A stretch of DNA of 64,000 nt, taken from Epilithonimonas lactis (GTDB lineage Bacteria > Bacteroidota > Bacteroidia > Flavobacteriales > Weeksellaceae). Numbering within the stretch: the stretch's first letter is position 1; every line of letters begins with the position of its first letter. The position numbers and the translations under genes are program-made. The stretch covers positions 496,001-560,000 of the forward strand of contig NZ_FOFI01000003.1 in the NCBI RefSeq assembly GCF_900110605.1, written 5' to 3'. Below, one piece after another: positions 42,810 through 50,723 of this stretch. Under the pieces are notes generated by a model, which saw only the letters and a list, made by a program, of their open reading frames with translations, ran no database searches and was not told the origin of the DNA.

Positions 42810-42899
42810 CCATAGCCCCGATAGTAACGGTTACCCCACAGCAAACCTTGGGTAAAGATTGGCGCGAGGAGTAATAGTGGATAGCGGGATTAAGCTCCT
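42810..42899 (-). repeat. Repeat C, copy 3 (inverted to copy 2)
   Basis: CCATAGCCCCGATAGTAACG through GCGAGGAGTAATAGTGGATA then GCGGGATTAAGCTCCT, the mirror image of 41550-41640. Just upstream, 42703-42761 carries another palindromic word set (TTCCAAATTTTACAATTTGGAA and CCCCTCCAAAGGAGGGG) of the kind common in intergenic DNA here. Confidence 0.88.
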
Positions 42900-42914
42900 A
42901 AAAAATTCAGAAAA

Positions 42915-42944
42915 CAAAAAATCCACCGAAAATGGTGGATTTTG
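42915..42944 (-). terminator. Terminator of the split transketolase operon
   Basis: Stem AAAATCCACC / GGTGGATTTT with a 6-nt loop and T residues on the minus strand, about 20 bp after the stop. Confidence 0.88.
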
Positions 42945-42964
42945 TGTGGTGTGATTTCTGAGAA

Positions 42965-43918
42965 TTATTTTGTTCTCTCGATGATTTTTTTGACTGCTTT
43001 TACGACAGCTTCTGCATCGATTTCGTACTTTTTCATCAACTGTGCCGGCGTTCCAGATTCCCCGAAGGTATCGTGAACGGCTACAAATTCTTGAGGTGTT
43101 GGTCTTCTTCTGGACAACATTCCAGCGATGGATTCGCCCAAACCGCCAAGGAAATTGTGCTCTTCTGCTGAAACTAATTTTCCTGTTTTCTCTACAGACT
43201 TAAGGATGATTTCTTCATCCAACGGTTTGATCGTGTGGATGTTGATAACCTCGCAAGAGATTCCTTCCTTCTCCAACTCTTCCACCGCCAACAAAGATTC
43301 CCAAACCAAATGTCCGGTTGCAACGATGGTAACGTCTGTTCCTTCTTGCAAAAGAATTCCTTTTCCGATCTCGAAAGGCATATCTTCTGGAATGAAAACT
43401 GGAACCACAGGACGACCAAATCTCAGATAAACTGGGCCTTCGTGCTCTGCTGCGGCCAAAGTTGCGGCTTTGGTCTGGTTGTAATCGCAAGGATTGATAA
43501 CCGTCATCCCGGGAAGCATTTTCATCATTCCGATGTCTTCCAAAACCTGGTGTGTTGCGCCATCTTCGCCCAAAGTAACTCCAGCGTGGGAAGCTGCGAT
43601 TTTCACATTTTTGTTTGAATAAGCAATCGACTGACGGATCTGGTCATAAACTCTGGACGTTGCAAAATTGGCGAAAGTACCAGCGAAAGGAATCTTCCCA
43701 TTGATCGTAAGACCTGCTGCCAAGCCCATCATATTGGCCTCAGCAATCCCGGTCTGGAAAAATCTTTCCGGTGCTTTTTCTATGAATTTTTCCATCTTCA
43801 GAGAGCCTATCAAATCTGCGCAAAGTGCGACAACATTTGGGTTGGTGTCAGCCAATTCTGCCAAACCAGCTCCGAAGCCTGAACGTGTATCTTTTTTTTC
43901 TGTGTATGTATATTTCAT
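42965..43918 (-). CDS. Transketolase, C-terminal subunit
   Basis: 317 residues forming the pyrimidine-binding and C-terminal domains of transketolase, as a separate chain. Landmarks are DTRSGFGAGLAELADTNPNVVALCADL, the FFQTGIAEANMMGLAAGL segment with the catalytic-type glutamate that activates thiamine diphosphate, and SHAGVTLGEDGATHQ. It works with the N-terminal subunit encoded 122 bp upstream. Together they move two-carbon units in the pentose phosphate pathway. A related family, DXP synthase, is excluded by the two-gene format and motif details. Confidence 0.92.
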   Translation of the reverse strand: MKYTYTEKKDTRSGFGAGLAELADTNPNVVALCADLIGSLKMEKFIEKAPERFFQTGIAEANMMGLAAGLTINGKIPFAGTFANFATSRVYDQIRQSIAYSNKNVKIAASHAGVTLGEDGATHQVLEDIGMMKMLPGMTVINPCDYNQTKAATLAAAEHEGPVYLRFGRPVVPVFIPEDMPFEIGKGILLQEGTDVTIVATGHLVWESLLAVEELEKEGISCEVINIHTIKPLDEEIILKSVEKTGKLVSAEEHNFLGGLGESIAGMLSRRRPTPQEFVAVHDTFGESGTPAQLMKKYEIDAEAVVKAVKKIIERTK

Positions 43919-44040
43919 TTTTTCTTTAATTGATGGTTGAATATTATAATTGATAAATGATGGTTGATAAATGATTTTTACCGTGATTTAATTTACGTGA
44001 TTAAAAAAATCATTCATCACTTATATTTTATCATTGATAA
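43919..44040. repeat. Short tandem words between transketolase halves
   Basis: The 122-bp spacer contains a doubled word (TGATGGTTGA and TGATAAATGATGGTTGATAA) and the related ATTCATCACTTATATTTTATCA in the opposite sense. It is AT-rich simple sequence rather than a defined element, and it could fold into a weak hairpin between the two cistrons. Confidence 0.45.
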
Positions 44041-44892
44041 TTAATAATCAGTTGGAGCTTCGAGGTACAATTGTTTGAACGCTGTGTCCAACTGCTCATC
44101 ATTTGGTGCTTTTCCGTGCCAAGAGTGGCTTCCCATCATATAATCTACGCCGCTTCCCATCTCTGTGTGAAGTATGATCGCTACTGGTTTTCCGTTTCCT
44201 GTTTCTGCTTTTGCTCGGTTCAAGATTCCAATCACAGCTTCCAGATCGTTACCGTTTTTCTCTTCTAAAACCAACCATCCGAATGCTTCCAGCTTGGCGT
44301 GCAGATCTCCCAATGGCAGGACCGTATCCGTATCTCCATCAATTTGTCTTCCGTTGTAATCTATGGTAGAGATGATGTTGTCCACCTTTTTACCAGCAGC
44401 ATACATAAAAGCTTCCCAATTCTGACCTTCCTGCAATTCGCCATCACCTTGAAGTGTGTAAACCAAAGAATCATCACCAGCCAATTTTTTCCCTTGCGCA
44501 GCGCCTAAAGCCACTGAGAGACCTTGACCTAACGATCCTGATGCTACTCTTACACCTGGCAGACCTTCGTGTGTGGTCGGGTGACCTTGCAATCTTGAAT
44601 CCAGCTTTCTGAAAGTAGCCAATTCTGCAACCGGAAAGAATCCAGATCTTGCCAAAGTGCTATAGAATACTGGTGAAATATGACCATTGGAGAGGAAAAA
44701 CAGATCCTCGCCCTTACCTTCCATCGTGAAAGGTAGTTTGTAGTTCATAATTTCCCCATAAAGTGCTACGAAATATTCTGTACAACCAAGAGAACCTCCT
44801 GGATGTCCGCTGTTAACATCGTGAACCATTCTAAGAATGTCCCTTCTGATCTGCGTTGAAAGGCTTTTCAACTCTTCAATAGATTTGCTCAT
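44041..44892 (-). CDS. Transketolase, N-terminal subunit
   Basis: 283 residues carrying the thiamine-diphosphate pyrophosphate-binding domain: ILRMVHDVNSGHPGGSLGCTEYFVALY, the GHPTTHEGLPGVRVASGSLGQGLSVALG segment and the metal-binding GDGELQEGQNWEAFMYA. It lacks the second half of the enzyme, which is encoded next on the same strand. This split two-gene form is common in Bacteroidota and in archaea. It is the first gene of a two-gene operon. Confidence 0.93.
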   Translation of the reverse strand: MSKSIEELKSLSTQIRRDILRMVHDVNSGHPGGSLGCTEYFVALYGEIMNYKLPFTMEGKGEDLFFLSNGHISPVFYSTLARSGFFPVAELATFRKLDSRLQGHPTTHEGLPGVRVASGSLGQGLSVALGAAQGKKLAGDDSLVYTLQGDGELQEGQNWEAFMYAAGKKVDNIISTIDYNGRQIDGDTDTVLPLGDLHAKLEAFGWLVLEEKNGNDLEAVIGILNRAKAETGNGKPVAIILHTEMGSGVDYMMGSHSWHGKAPNDEQLDTAFKQLYLEAPTDY

Positions 44893-45017
44893 TATTTAAG
44901 ATTTACTTTAATGCGAAATTACTGATTTTTTATGTGTCCTTCCAAGCTGAACTCAACATAATAAAGATGACTTTTTAACAATTAACAATTTTTAATAATA
45001 AAAAATGTGAAAACAAA

Positions 45018-45045
45018 AAACTCCAGCGTTTCCACTGGAGTTTGA
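45018..45045 (-). terminator. Terminator of outer-membrane barrel gene 1
   Basis: AAACTCCAG / CTGGAGTTT around CGTTTCCA, 20 bp after the stop. The hairpin is nearly the same as the one at 45797-45824. Confidence 0.85.
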
Positions 45046-45064
45046 TTTAATTTTAAAATAATAA

Positions 45065-45637
45065 TTAATTCCCAAATGTGTAGGTAAGACCCAATTGGAA
45101 AACACCGTTTCTATAAGATTCATCATTTTCAAAGCCTTCAACATCCTTCACAATATCCGTAACACCAGCAACATATCTGATGTTTGCTCCGAAGTTGGGT
45201 GTGAAGTTGTATCCTGCTCCTAAGCCAATACCAAAGTCAAATCCACTGATGTAATCTTTTACATCTTCAGATTCTCCATCATATTTAGCTTTCCCACTGA
45301 TTAAAAAACTGAATTCAGGACCAGCCTCCAAGTAGAACTGCGGTGTTGCTTTGTACTGGAAAAAGACAGGTATCGATATGTAATCCAAACTCATTCTCGC
45401 ATCTCCAGGTCCGTCGTAAGCCACACCTTTGCCATTATAAAGTACTTCTGGCTGAAGACTGAAAGTTTCAGCAATTGGAATATTAGCAAAAGCTCCAGCA
45501 TAAAACCCAAATTTGGCCTTGCTATCTTCTTCATTTGAAATACTGGAAAGATTTGCTCCAGCTTTTAGACCAAATCTTGTCTGAGCGTTCATAGCTCCAA
45601 ATAGTGCTACAGCGCCGATTAAAATGATTTTTTTCAT
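45065..45637 (-). CDS. Outer membrane beta-barrel (PorT-like) protein
   Basis: A 190-residue protein with signal peptide MKKIILIGAVALFGAMNA, cut before QTRFG. The body alternates short hydrophobic/aromatic strands and turns (RFGLKAGANLSS, KFGFYAGAFANIPI, QFYLEAGPEFSFLI, FDFGIGLGAGYNF, ANIRYVAGV) and ends in GVFQLGLTYTFGN, the C-terminal aromatic barrel signature. It matches the outer_membrane_beta-barrel/PorT-like family, probably eight strands. Its function is unknown; such proteins often bind or stabilise other envelope factors. Confidence 0.88.
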   Translation of the reverse strand: MKKIILIGAVALFGAMNAQTRFGLKAGANLSSISNEEDSKAKFGFYAGAFANIPIAETFSLQPEVLYNGKGVAYDGPGDARMSLDYISIPVFFQYKATPQFYLEAGPEFSFLISGKAKYDGESEDVKDYISGFDFGIGLGAGYNFTPNFGANIRYVAGVTDIVKDVEGFENDESYRNGVFQLGLTYTFGN

Positions 45638-45796
45638 AGTTTGATTTTTTAAAATGTTATTAAATGTTAAATTAACTTAAAACGTTACTAAATTAATATT
45701 TTTTACCAAACTACAAAACAAAATAGATAAAACTTAATCTATGACATTAAAATTATATTCAAACTATTTTTAATGTAGATTATCAGACAAAAAAAA

Positions 45797-45824
45797 AGCT
45801 CCAGCGTTTCTACTGGAGCTTATA
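45797..45824 (-). terminator. Terminator of outer-membrane barrel gene 2
   Basis: AAGCTCCAG / CTGGAGCTT around CGTTTCTA, followed by a run of T on the minus strand, 18 bp after the stop. Confidence 0.85.
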
Positions 45825-45841
45825 TTATTTTTAAAAGAAAT

Positions 45842-46366
45842 TTATTTAAGATTTAAATTGAAACCTACAATTACAGCTCCAACTGATTCTTTTCCTGCGA
45901 TCGGACGGTCATCATAGTATCTTCTGTCATATTTCCCTGAGATACTTTGGTAACCTACGTACAATTCACCAACTGGCATATTATACATAAACTTTGGCAA
46001 TGCATAAAGACCTCCGTTTACATTTTCGTTGGTTGAAATTCCATAACCCAGGTCTAGACCAACTGCTATCGGCGCACCTGAGAATGAATATTTACCAGAA
46101 ACTGCTACCGGAATGAATCCGAAGTCATCACCTTTCACTCTTCCTCCAGGATAATCATAGCTTTTACCAATAAAATGGGAATATCCAGTTGCAACACCTA
46201 GATCAAAACCTTTTGCAAGATTCCATCTGTAAGCAGCATCAATCCCTAATGTAAAATCTGAATTACCAGTTGTGGGAGCACCAATGTGAGCACCTAATTT
46301 AAAACCTTCCTGAGCTTGCGTGAAGCCAAATACTGCAATAGCTGCAGCTAAAAATATCTTTTTCAT
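45842..46366 (-). CDS. Outer membrane beta-barrel protein
   Basis: A 174-residue protein with signal peptide MKKIFLAAAIAVFGFTQA, cut before QEGFK. Barrel-like strands follow (FKLGAHIGAPTT, FTLGIDAAYRWNL, FDLGVATGYSHFI, IAVGLDLGYGIS, GELYVGYQSISG), ending SVGAVIVGFNLNLK. It resembles the next gene on the same strand in layout but not closely in sequence. Both have their own terminators with nearly the same hairpin. The function is unknown. Confidence 0.83.
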   Translation of the reverse strand: MKKIFLAAAIAVFGFTQAQEGFKLGAHIGAPTTGNSDFTLGIDAAYRWNLAKGFDLGVATGYSHFIGKSYDYPGGRVKGDDFGFIPVAVSGKYSFSGAPIAVGLDLGYGISTNENVNGGLYALPKFMYNMPVGELYVGYQSISGKYDRRYYDDRPIAGKESVGAVIVGFNLNLK

Positions 46367-46423
46367 AGTTTATAAAATTAAATTTCACACAAAACGCACC
46401 AAGATTTGTACCAAAATCAAATT

Positions 46424-47371
46424 CTACTTTCTCTCTATGCTGTTATAGGCCATGATGATCTTTTTGACCACAGGATGCCTTACCACATCCTCTTCCGTAA
46501 GATGCACAAAGCCAATCTCTTCTACATCTTTCAAGATGGTCATGGATTCTTTTAACCCAGATTGCTGATTTTTTGGCAGATCGATCTGACTTGGATCTCC
46601 CGTGATGATGAACTTTGCATTCATTCCCATTCTGGTGAGGAACATTTTCATTTGGGAATGGGTCGTGTTTTGAGCCTCATCCAGAATCACAAACGCTTCA
46701 TCCAGCGTTCTTCCTCTCATAAAAGCCAAAGGTGCCACTTCGATGATCCTTTTTTCCATGTAGCCTTCTAGCTTCTCGTGTGGGATCATATCTCTCAAAG
46801 CGTCATATAAAGGTTGCATGTAGGGATCTAATTTTTCCTTGAGATCTCCGGGAAGAAAACCAAGACTTTCGCCAGCTTCTACGGCAGGTCTGGTCAAGAT
46901 GATCCTTTTTACCTCTTTGTCACGTAGTGCTCTTACAGCTAATGCAACACTGGTGTAGGTCTTTCCCGTTCCCGCAGGACCAATTGCGAAGACCATATCT
47001 TTCTTCTCAGAAACCTTTACCAGTTTTTTCAGATTGGTCGTCTTAGCCTTGATGACTTTTCCATTGACGCCTTTTACAATGATGTCTTGATCGAAGACCA
47101 ATTGCTTTTCGGAATCGTCTTTTAGCTTGAGTAGAGATTCCAATTGTTTTACTTCTAAGGAATTGTGCTTGGAAATATAATCGGAGACATCATCCAATTT
47201 TTTCTTCAGCAGGTCCAAGGTTTCCCTGTTTCCCATTGCGAATACGAAGTTGTCTCTGCCTGTGATCTTGAGTGTCGGAAAGCTGGATTTTATCAGATTG
47301 AAATTTTGATTCTGAACACCATAAAACGTTTTGGTGTTTATGCCCTCGAGTTCATAATTTATTTCGAACAT
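46424..47371 (-). CDS. PhoH family ATPase
   Basis: A 315-residue cytosolic P-loop protein. An N-terminal KH-like segment (about 20-65) leads into the PhoH domain, with Walker A GPAGTGKT at 131-138 and LTRPAVEAGESLGFLPGDL. The stretch MRGRTLDEAFVILDEAQNTT contains Walker B, and TGDPSQIDLP follows. The family is linked to RNA processing and stress (E. coli YbeZ with YbeY), but the exact role here is unproven. A TATATTTG box on the minus strand at 47396-47403 fits its promoter. Confidence 0.93.
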   Translation of the reverse strand: MFEINYELEGINTKTFYGVQNQNFNLIKSSFPTLKITGRDNFVFAMGNRETLDLLKKKLDDVSDYISKHNSLEVKQLESLLKLKDDSEKQLVFDQDIIVKGVNGKVIKAKTTNLKKLVKVSEKKDMVFAIGPAGTGKTYTSVALAVRALRDKEVKRIILTRPAVEAGESLGFLPGDLKEKLDPYMQPLYDALRDMIPHEKLEGYMEKRIIEVAPLAFMRGRTLDEAFVILDEAQNTTHSQMKMFLTRMGMNAKFIITGDPSQIDLPKNQQSGLKESMTILKDVEEIGFVHLTEEDVVRHPVVKKIIMAYNSIERK

Positions 47372-47395
47372 ATATAATAATAGTGGTTAGTCTAA

Positions 47396-47403
47396 CAAAT
47401 ATA
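47396..47403 (-). promoter_or_regulatory. Candidate -7 box of phoH
   Basis: TATATTTG on the minus strand, 25 bp before the phoH ATG. It is back-to-back with the TAAATTTG box at 47449 for the divergent gene. Confidence 0.4.
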
Positions 47404-47448
47404 TGAATAGATTTGATACGATATTAGTCTTTAAAAATTGATTTATAT

Positions 47449-47456
47449 TAAATTTG
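47449..47456 (+). promoter_or_regulatory. Candidate -7 box of the SAM hydroxide adenosyltransferase gene
   Basis: TAAATTTG, 18 bp before the ATG at 47474. Its position also argues against the upstream TTG start at 47438, which would lie before the transcription start. Confidence 0.45.
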
Positions 47457-47473
47457 CAACAAATACAAAAAAT

Positions 47474-48301
47474 ATGTCAGTCATTACACTCACTTCAGAT
47501 TACGGACTTGTGGACCATCGCGTCGCAAGTATGAAAGGTAAAATCCTAAGCTGGAGTGAAGAAGTAAAAGTGATCGACATCACGCACAACATCACGTCTT
47601 ACAATCTTTTACAGACCGCGTACATCGTCAGAAATGCCTACAAATTTTTCCCGGAAGGCAGCGTTCACATCATTGCGGTTGATAGTTTTTATCACAAATC
47701 GAGAAAGAATATTCTGGCGAAGATCGATGGACATTATTTCATCTCTGCAGACAACGGCATTACAAATTTGATGTTCTTTGATATTAAACCAGAGGCCATC
47801 TATGAGATCACACTGAACAATCGTTTTGATGACAAAGTGATCTTTCCGGCCACAGAAATATTTGTTCCTGCAGCCATGCACCTTTACAAAGGCGGCTTGC
47901 CTGAAGTGATCGGAAGAAAGATCAAAACTATCAAAGATGTTTCTTTCCCAAGAGCCATTTACAATGAGAATGAAAGAATGATCATCGGGGAAGTGATGTA
48001 TGTTGACAATTTTGGGAATGTGGTTTCCAATATTAGCCGAAAGTTTTTTGAAAAATACGCTTCCATCTCTGGTAATTTCACTGTGAAGTTCAGAAATATT
48101 GTTTTGTCCAAGATCATGGACCAATATACCGATGTGGTGACCGATTGGGAAAGAGAGCAGGAATTCCATGGGAAATCGTCTGTTATCTTCAATGATGCCG
48201 ATCTGCTGGAGATCACGATTTATAAAGGCAGTGTTCTAAATGGCGCCTCTTCCCTATTCGGAATGAGTACGGGCGAGAAAATATATGTAGAATTTGAATA
48301 A
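47474..48301 (+). CDS. SAM hydroxide adenosyltransferase (DUF62/SAM hydrolase)
   Basis: A 275-residue enzyme of the chlorinase/fluorinase superfamily; characterised hydroxide-type members split SAM into adenosine and methionine. I start it at 47474 (MSVITLTSDYGLVDHRVASMKG), the standard N-terminus. Twelve extra codons upstream are AT-rich spacer. Landmarks are TSDYG, VIDITHNITSYNLLQTAYIV, HIIAVD and the NGI segment of FISADNGITNLMF. The hydroxide-type family lacks halide-specific features, so halogenase activity is unlikely. A terminator follows. Confidence 0.92.
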   Translation: MSVITLTSDYGLVDHRVASMKGKILSWSEEVKVIDITHNITSYNLLQTAYIVRNAYKFFPEGSVHIIAVDSFYHKSRKNILAKIDGHYFISADNGITNLMFFDIKPEAIYEITLNNRFDDKVIFPATEIFVPAAMHLYKGGLPEVIGRKIKTIKDVSFPRAIYNENERMIIGEVMYVDNFGNVVSNISRKFFEKYASISGNFTVKFRNIVLSKIMDQYTDVVTDWEREQEFHGKSSVIFNDADLLEITIYKGSVLNGASSLFGMSTGEKIYVEFE

Positions 48302-48302
48302 A

Positions 48303-48333
48303 AAAAAACCGACATCGCTGTCGGTTTTTTTAT
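48303..48333. terminator. Bidirectional terminator
   Basis: AAAACCGACA / TGTCGGTTTT with a 4-nt loop and A/T tracts, between the SAM hydrolase gene and the convergent metalloprotease gene. Confidence 0.9.
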
Positions 48334-48353
48334 GGCTTGAAATATTATTTCTT

Positions 48354-50498
48354 TTATTGTTTGATCAATTTCTTACTGAAACTGTCAGTTGCTGTTTTGA
48401 TTTTCACAACGTAGTTTCCAGTTTTCAGTCTCGAAACATCGAATGTATTTTTTGATAGACTTTCAGTATCAAACTGTTTTACCAATTTCCCTGAGTTGTC
48501 ATAAACCTCAACAGAAGCTATTTTATTAATTCCATTCAGAGTGAATTGGTTTTTAACCGGATTTGGAGACAGTGAGATATCTTTGGAATTCACTACATCA
48601 TTTACCGCCAGTGCTGTACAACTGAAGTTAGCTTTGAAACCAGGTCTCGTTTGTCCAGTTGAGGATCTGAAAGTAATTGTAATTGCTCCAGATTCATGAG
48701 TCGATTCATAGTCACTCGGAATTGTGGTACCTGTCAATCTTGCTGCACCAGCGAACACAGGTGACGCTGCAGTTCCATTTCTAATTGTGATATAGTCGTT
48801 CTGATTAAAATCAAAATCTGTAAAAGAGATTTTCAATTTTTGATCAGGCTGATTTGGATAAAAAGTTTTTGTCCAGTTTTCATTATTTGAGTAATTGGCA
48901 TTTTCTCCACCCGTATCAGTAACGGTCTTTCCACACCAGTTATCCCCTGTCAAAACCACCAAAGATCTTTGGTATAAAGGTGAACAATCTGTCCCGACTT
49001 CCACTTTGTAAAAAATATTTGGCGACAGACCTGTGATATTAATGACCTTTTCAGAAGAAATGCCTGATTTTACGATTGTTCCATCCGTTGTTGAAACTCT
49101 GTATTTCCAAGAGGTTGATGTATTATCTGCAATTGTAACCGTGATGGCAGTTTCTGTAGCATTGGTCAAAGTCATATTGGTCAAAGTGACTTCACAAGAT
49201 CTGGAACAGTCACCACTCATACAAGCTTTGGAATCAATCGTTTGTCTGATCAGATCTCCAGGTTGCTCTCCAAATCCATTAGCGAAACTGATCCCTACAG
49301 AGTTGACCAAATGGCAATAACTCATAATGGTACCTTTGGTAGTCGTAGGAAGTGGTCCATCACAACCTTCGTCATTTCCAGATGCTGGTCCGCAACCATC
49401 GATGGCCGTATTATTACCATTCCAGGCACAAGCGTGAGTATGAGGCGAACCCAGATTGTGACCCAGCTCATGCGTCATGGCTTCGATATTCCAAGAATAA
49501 GTTGGTACGGCAACATTTTGGGAGTTGACACCACAATAAGAATATTTATTAACTGTACACAGAGCATTGACCCAAGCTACACTAGTTGTAGCAGGATTTC
49601 TCAAAAGCTGACCAAGATCGCCGTTGAAAGTTGGTCTTGCCGCTTTGAATTGATTTAGAATTCCGCTTGGCGTCCCAGAATATGGATCGGTAGTGGTCCA
49701 AACAAAAACTTCGCTCATTGCCACATTTACATTTTCGTTATCATACAATGTTTTCACATTGTTGAACAACGCTGTCACCCAATTCGTTGTTGCAGGGACA
49801 GTAGATCCGTTTTGAGTATAAGGTCCAAAACCAACTTCAAAGTAAATTCTCACACAGTTGGCAGTTAACCTAGACGCTTGTTTTCTAGGGTCAAAAGAAA
49901 TCTTAGTTGCCGCATTCTCCGGAAGTTCTTCAGCGCTGCAAGAGAATGGGTTTTTAGCTTTCAATTTATAATCGCTGTATGACACAAAATCCTGCGAACT
50001 TTTAGTTTTTCCCAAAACGATGTTTCCAAATTGATCTCCGGAGGCAACACCTACAACATCATTATCAAAAAAGCTGAAAGCCACGACAGACTTATTATCG
50101 CCTTTGATAATTCCTTGATAATAAACACCTGGTGTGTAAGCCTTATCACCTTTATCTGTACTTACTTTGAAATCATTGGTGAAAATATTATTCTTAACCA
50201 ATTCTACTGTAATATCAGCACCTTCGAATGGAAAGGTAAGTTCCAGTGCTTCCGGTTTTTCATCCACAATCGTCTGCAACTCGGAAGGTTTCAGTTGCAT
50301 CACCGTAACATCTGTGGCTTCATTTTTATAGATGTTAGCATTTCTGGAGTTCACATCTCTCGTGAAAGGACTTAGCTTTACAAAGCTTCTGTTTTTTGAT
50401 TTTTGATCTGCTACTTTTTGTGCTATTGGTTTCAGATTTTGAGAAAATCCAAAAATAACCATAGACACAGAAAATAACAGCTGTAAAATTCTCTTCAT
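48354..50498 (-). CDS. Secreted metalloprotease (reprolysin-like) with CUB-like and T9SS domains
   Basis: A 714-residue T9SS-exported protease. The ATG at 50498 opens the signal peptide MKRILQLLFSVSMVIFGFS; an ATG nine codons earlier is less suitable. A propeptide (about 20-210) precedes the catalytic domain. This has the zinc motif HELGHNLGSPH (343-353) and Met-turn IMSYCH (391-396), as in metzincins (M12B-like). A fibronectin-like segment, a CUB-like domain (GKTVTDTGGENANYSNNENWTKTFYPN) and a type A sorting domain ending SFSKKLIKQ follow. It is a tandem paralogue of the next gene. Confidence 0.92.
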   Translation of the reverse strand: MKRILQLLFSVSMVIFGFSQNLKPIAQKVADQKSKNRSFVKLSPFTRDVNSRNANIYKNEATDVTVMQLKPSELQTIVDEKPEALELTFPFEGADITVELVKNNIFTNDFKVSTDKGDKAYTPGVYYQGIIKGDNKSVVAFSFFDNDVVGVASGDQFGNIVLGKTKSSQDFVSYSDYKLKAKNPFSCSAEELPENAATKISFDPRKQASRLTANCVRIYFEVGFGPYTQNGSTVPATTNWVTALFNNVKTLYDNENVNVAMSEVFVWTTTDPYSGTPSGILNQFKAARPTFNGDLGQLLRNPATTSVAWVNALCTVNKYSYCGVNSQNVAVPTYSWNIEAMTHELGHNLGSPHTHACAWNGNNTAIDGCGPASGNDEGCDGPLPTTTKGTIMSYCHLVNSVGISFANGFGEQPGDLIRQTIDSKACMSGDCSRSCEVTLTNMTLTNATETAITVTIADNTSTSWKYRVSTTDGTIVKSGISSEKVINITGLSPNIFYKVEVGTDCSPLYQRSLVVLTGDNWCGKTVTDTGGENANYSNNENWTKTFYPNQPDQKLKISFTDFDFNQNDYITIRNGTAASPVFAGAARLTGTTIPSDYESTHESGAITITFRSSTGQTRPGFKANFSCTALAVNDVVNSKDISLSPNPVKNQFTLNGINKIASVEVYDNSGKLVKQFDTESLSKNTFDVSRLKTGNYVVKIKTATDSFSKKLIKQ

Positions 50499-50673
50499 AA
50501 TTATATCATTAAATTTATGATACAAAAAAAGTGTTTTTTTTCTTTAATTCATTTCGAAATTGGAACTTTAACTATTATACTTTAATTAAAATAATTTAAA
50601 TATCTCACATAATATTCTATTATTAAATAAAACCACTTCAATTAAATTGCTAATAATCTATTTATGATTCAAA

Positions 50674-50707
50674 AAAAATAGCCGAAATAAACATTCCGGC
50701 TATTTTT
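50674..50707 (-). terminator. Terminator of the second metalloprotease gene
   Basis: AAAAATAGCCG / CGGCTATTTTT around a 12-nt loop, 17 bp after the stop. Confidence 0.88.
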
Positions 50708-50723
50708 AATTAATAATGAATTT

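Larger units (their letters stand above)
42663..42964. other. Gap with repeats and terminator only
   Basis: This 302-bp space holds a palindromic pair of words at 42716-42761, repeat C copy 3 and the transketolase terminator. I see no gene. The deaminase promoter must lie in the part nearest 42663-42700. Confidence 0.7.

Noticed and set aside
42965-44892. Split transketolase considered as a frameshifted single gene
   Set aside because: The two halves each have proper starts and stops and are separated by 122 bp of spacer. Two-subunit transketolase is a normal arrangement in this group.
47474-48301. Fluorinase/chlorinase activity for the SAM-dependent enzyme
   Set aside because: The sequence follows the common hydroxide adenosyltransferase type and no halometabolite genes are nearby.
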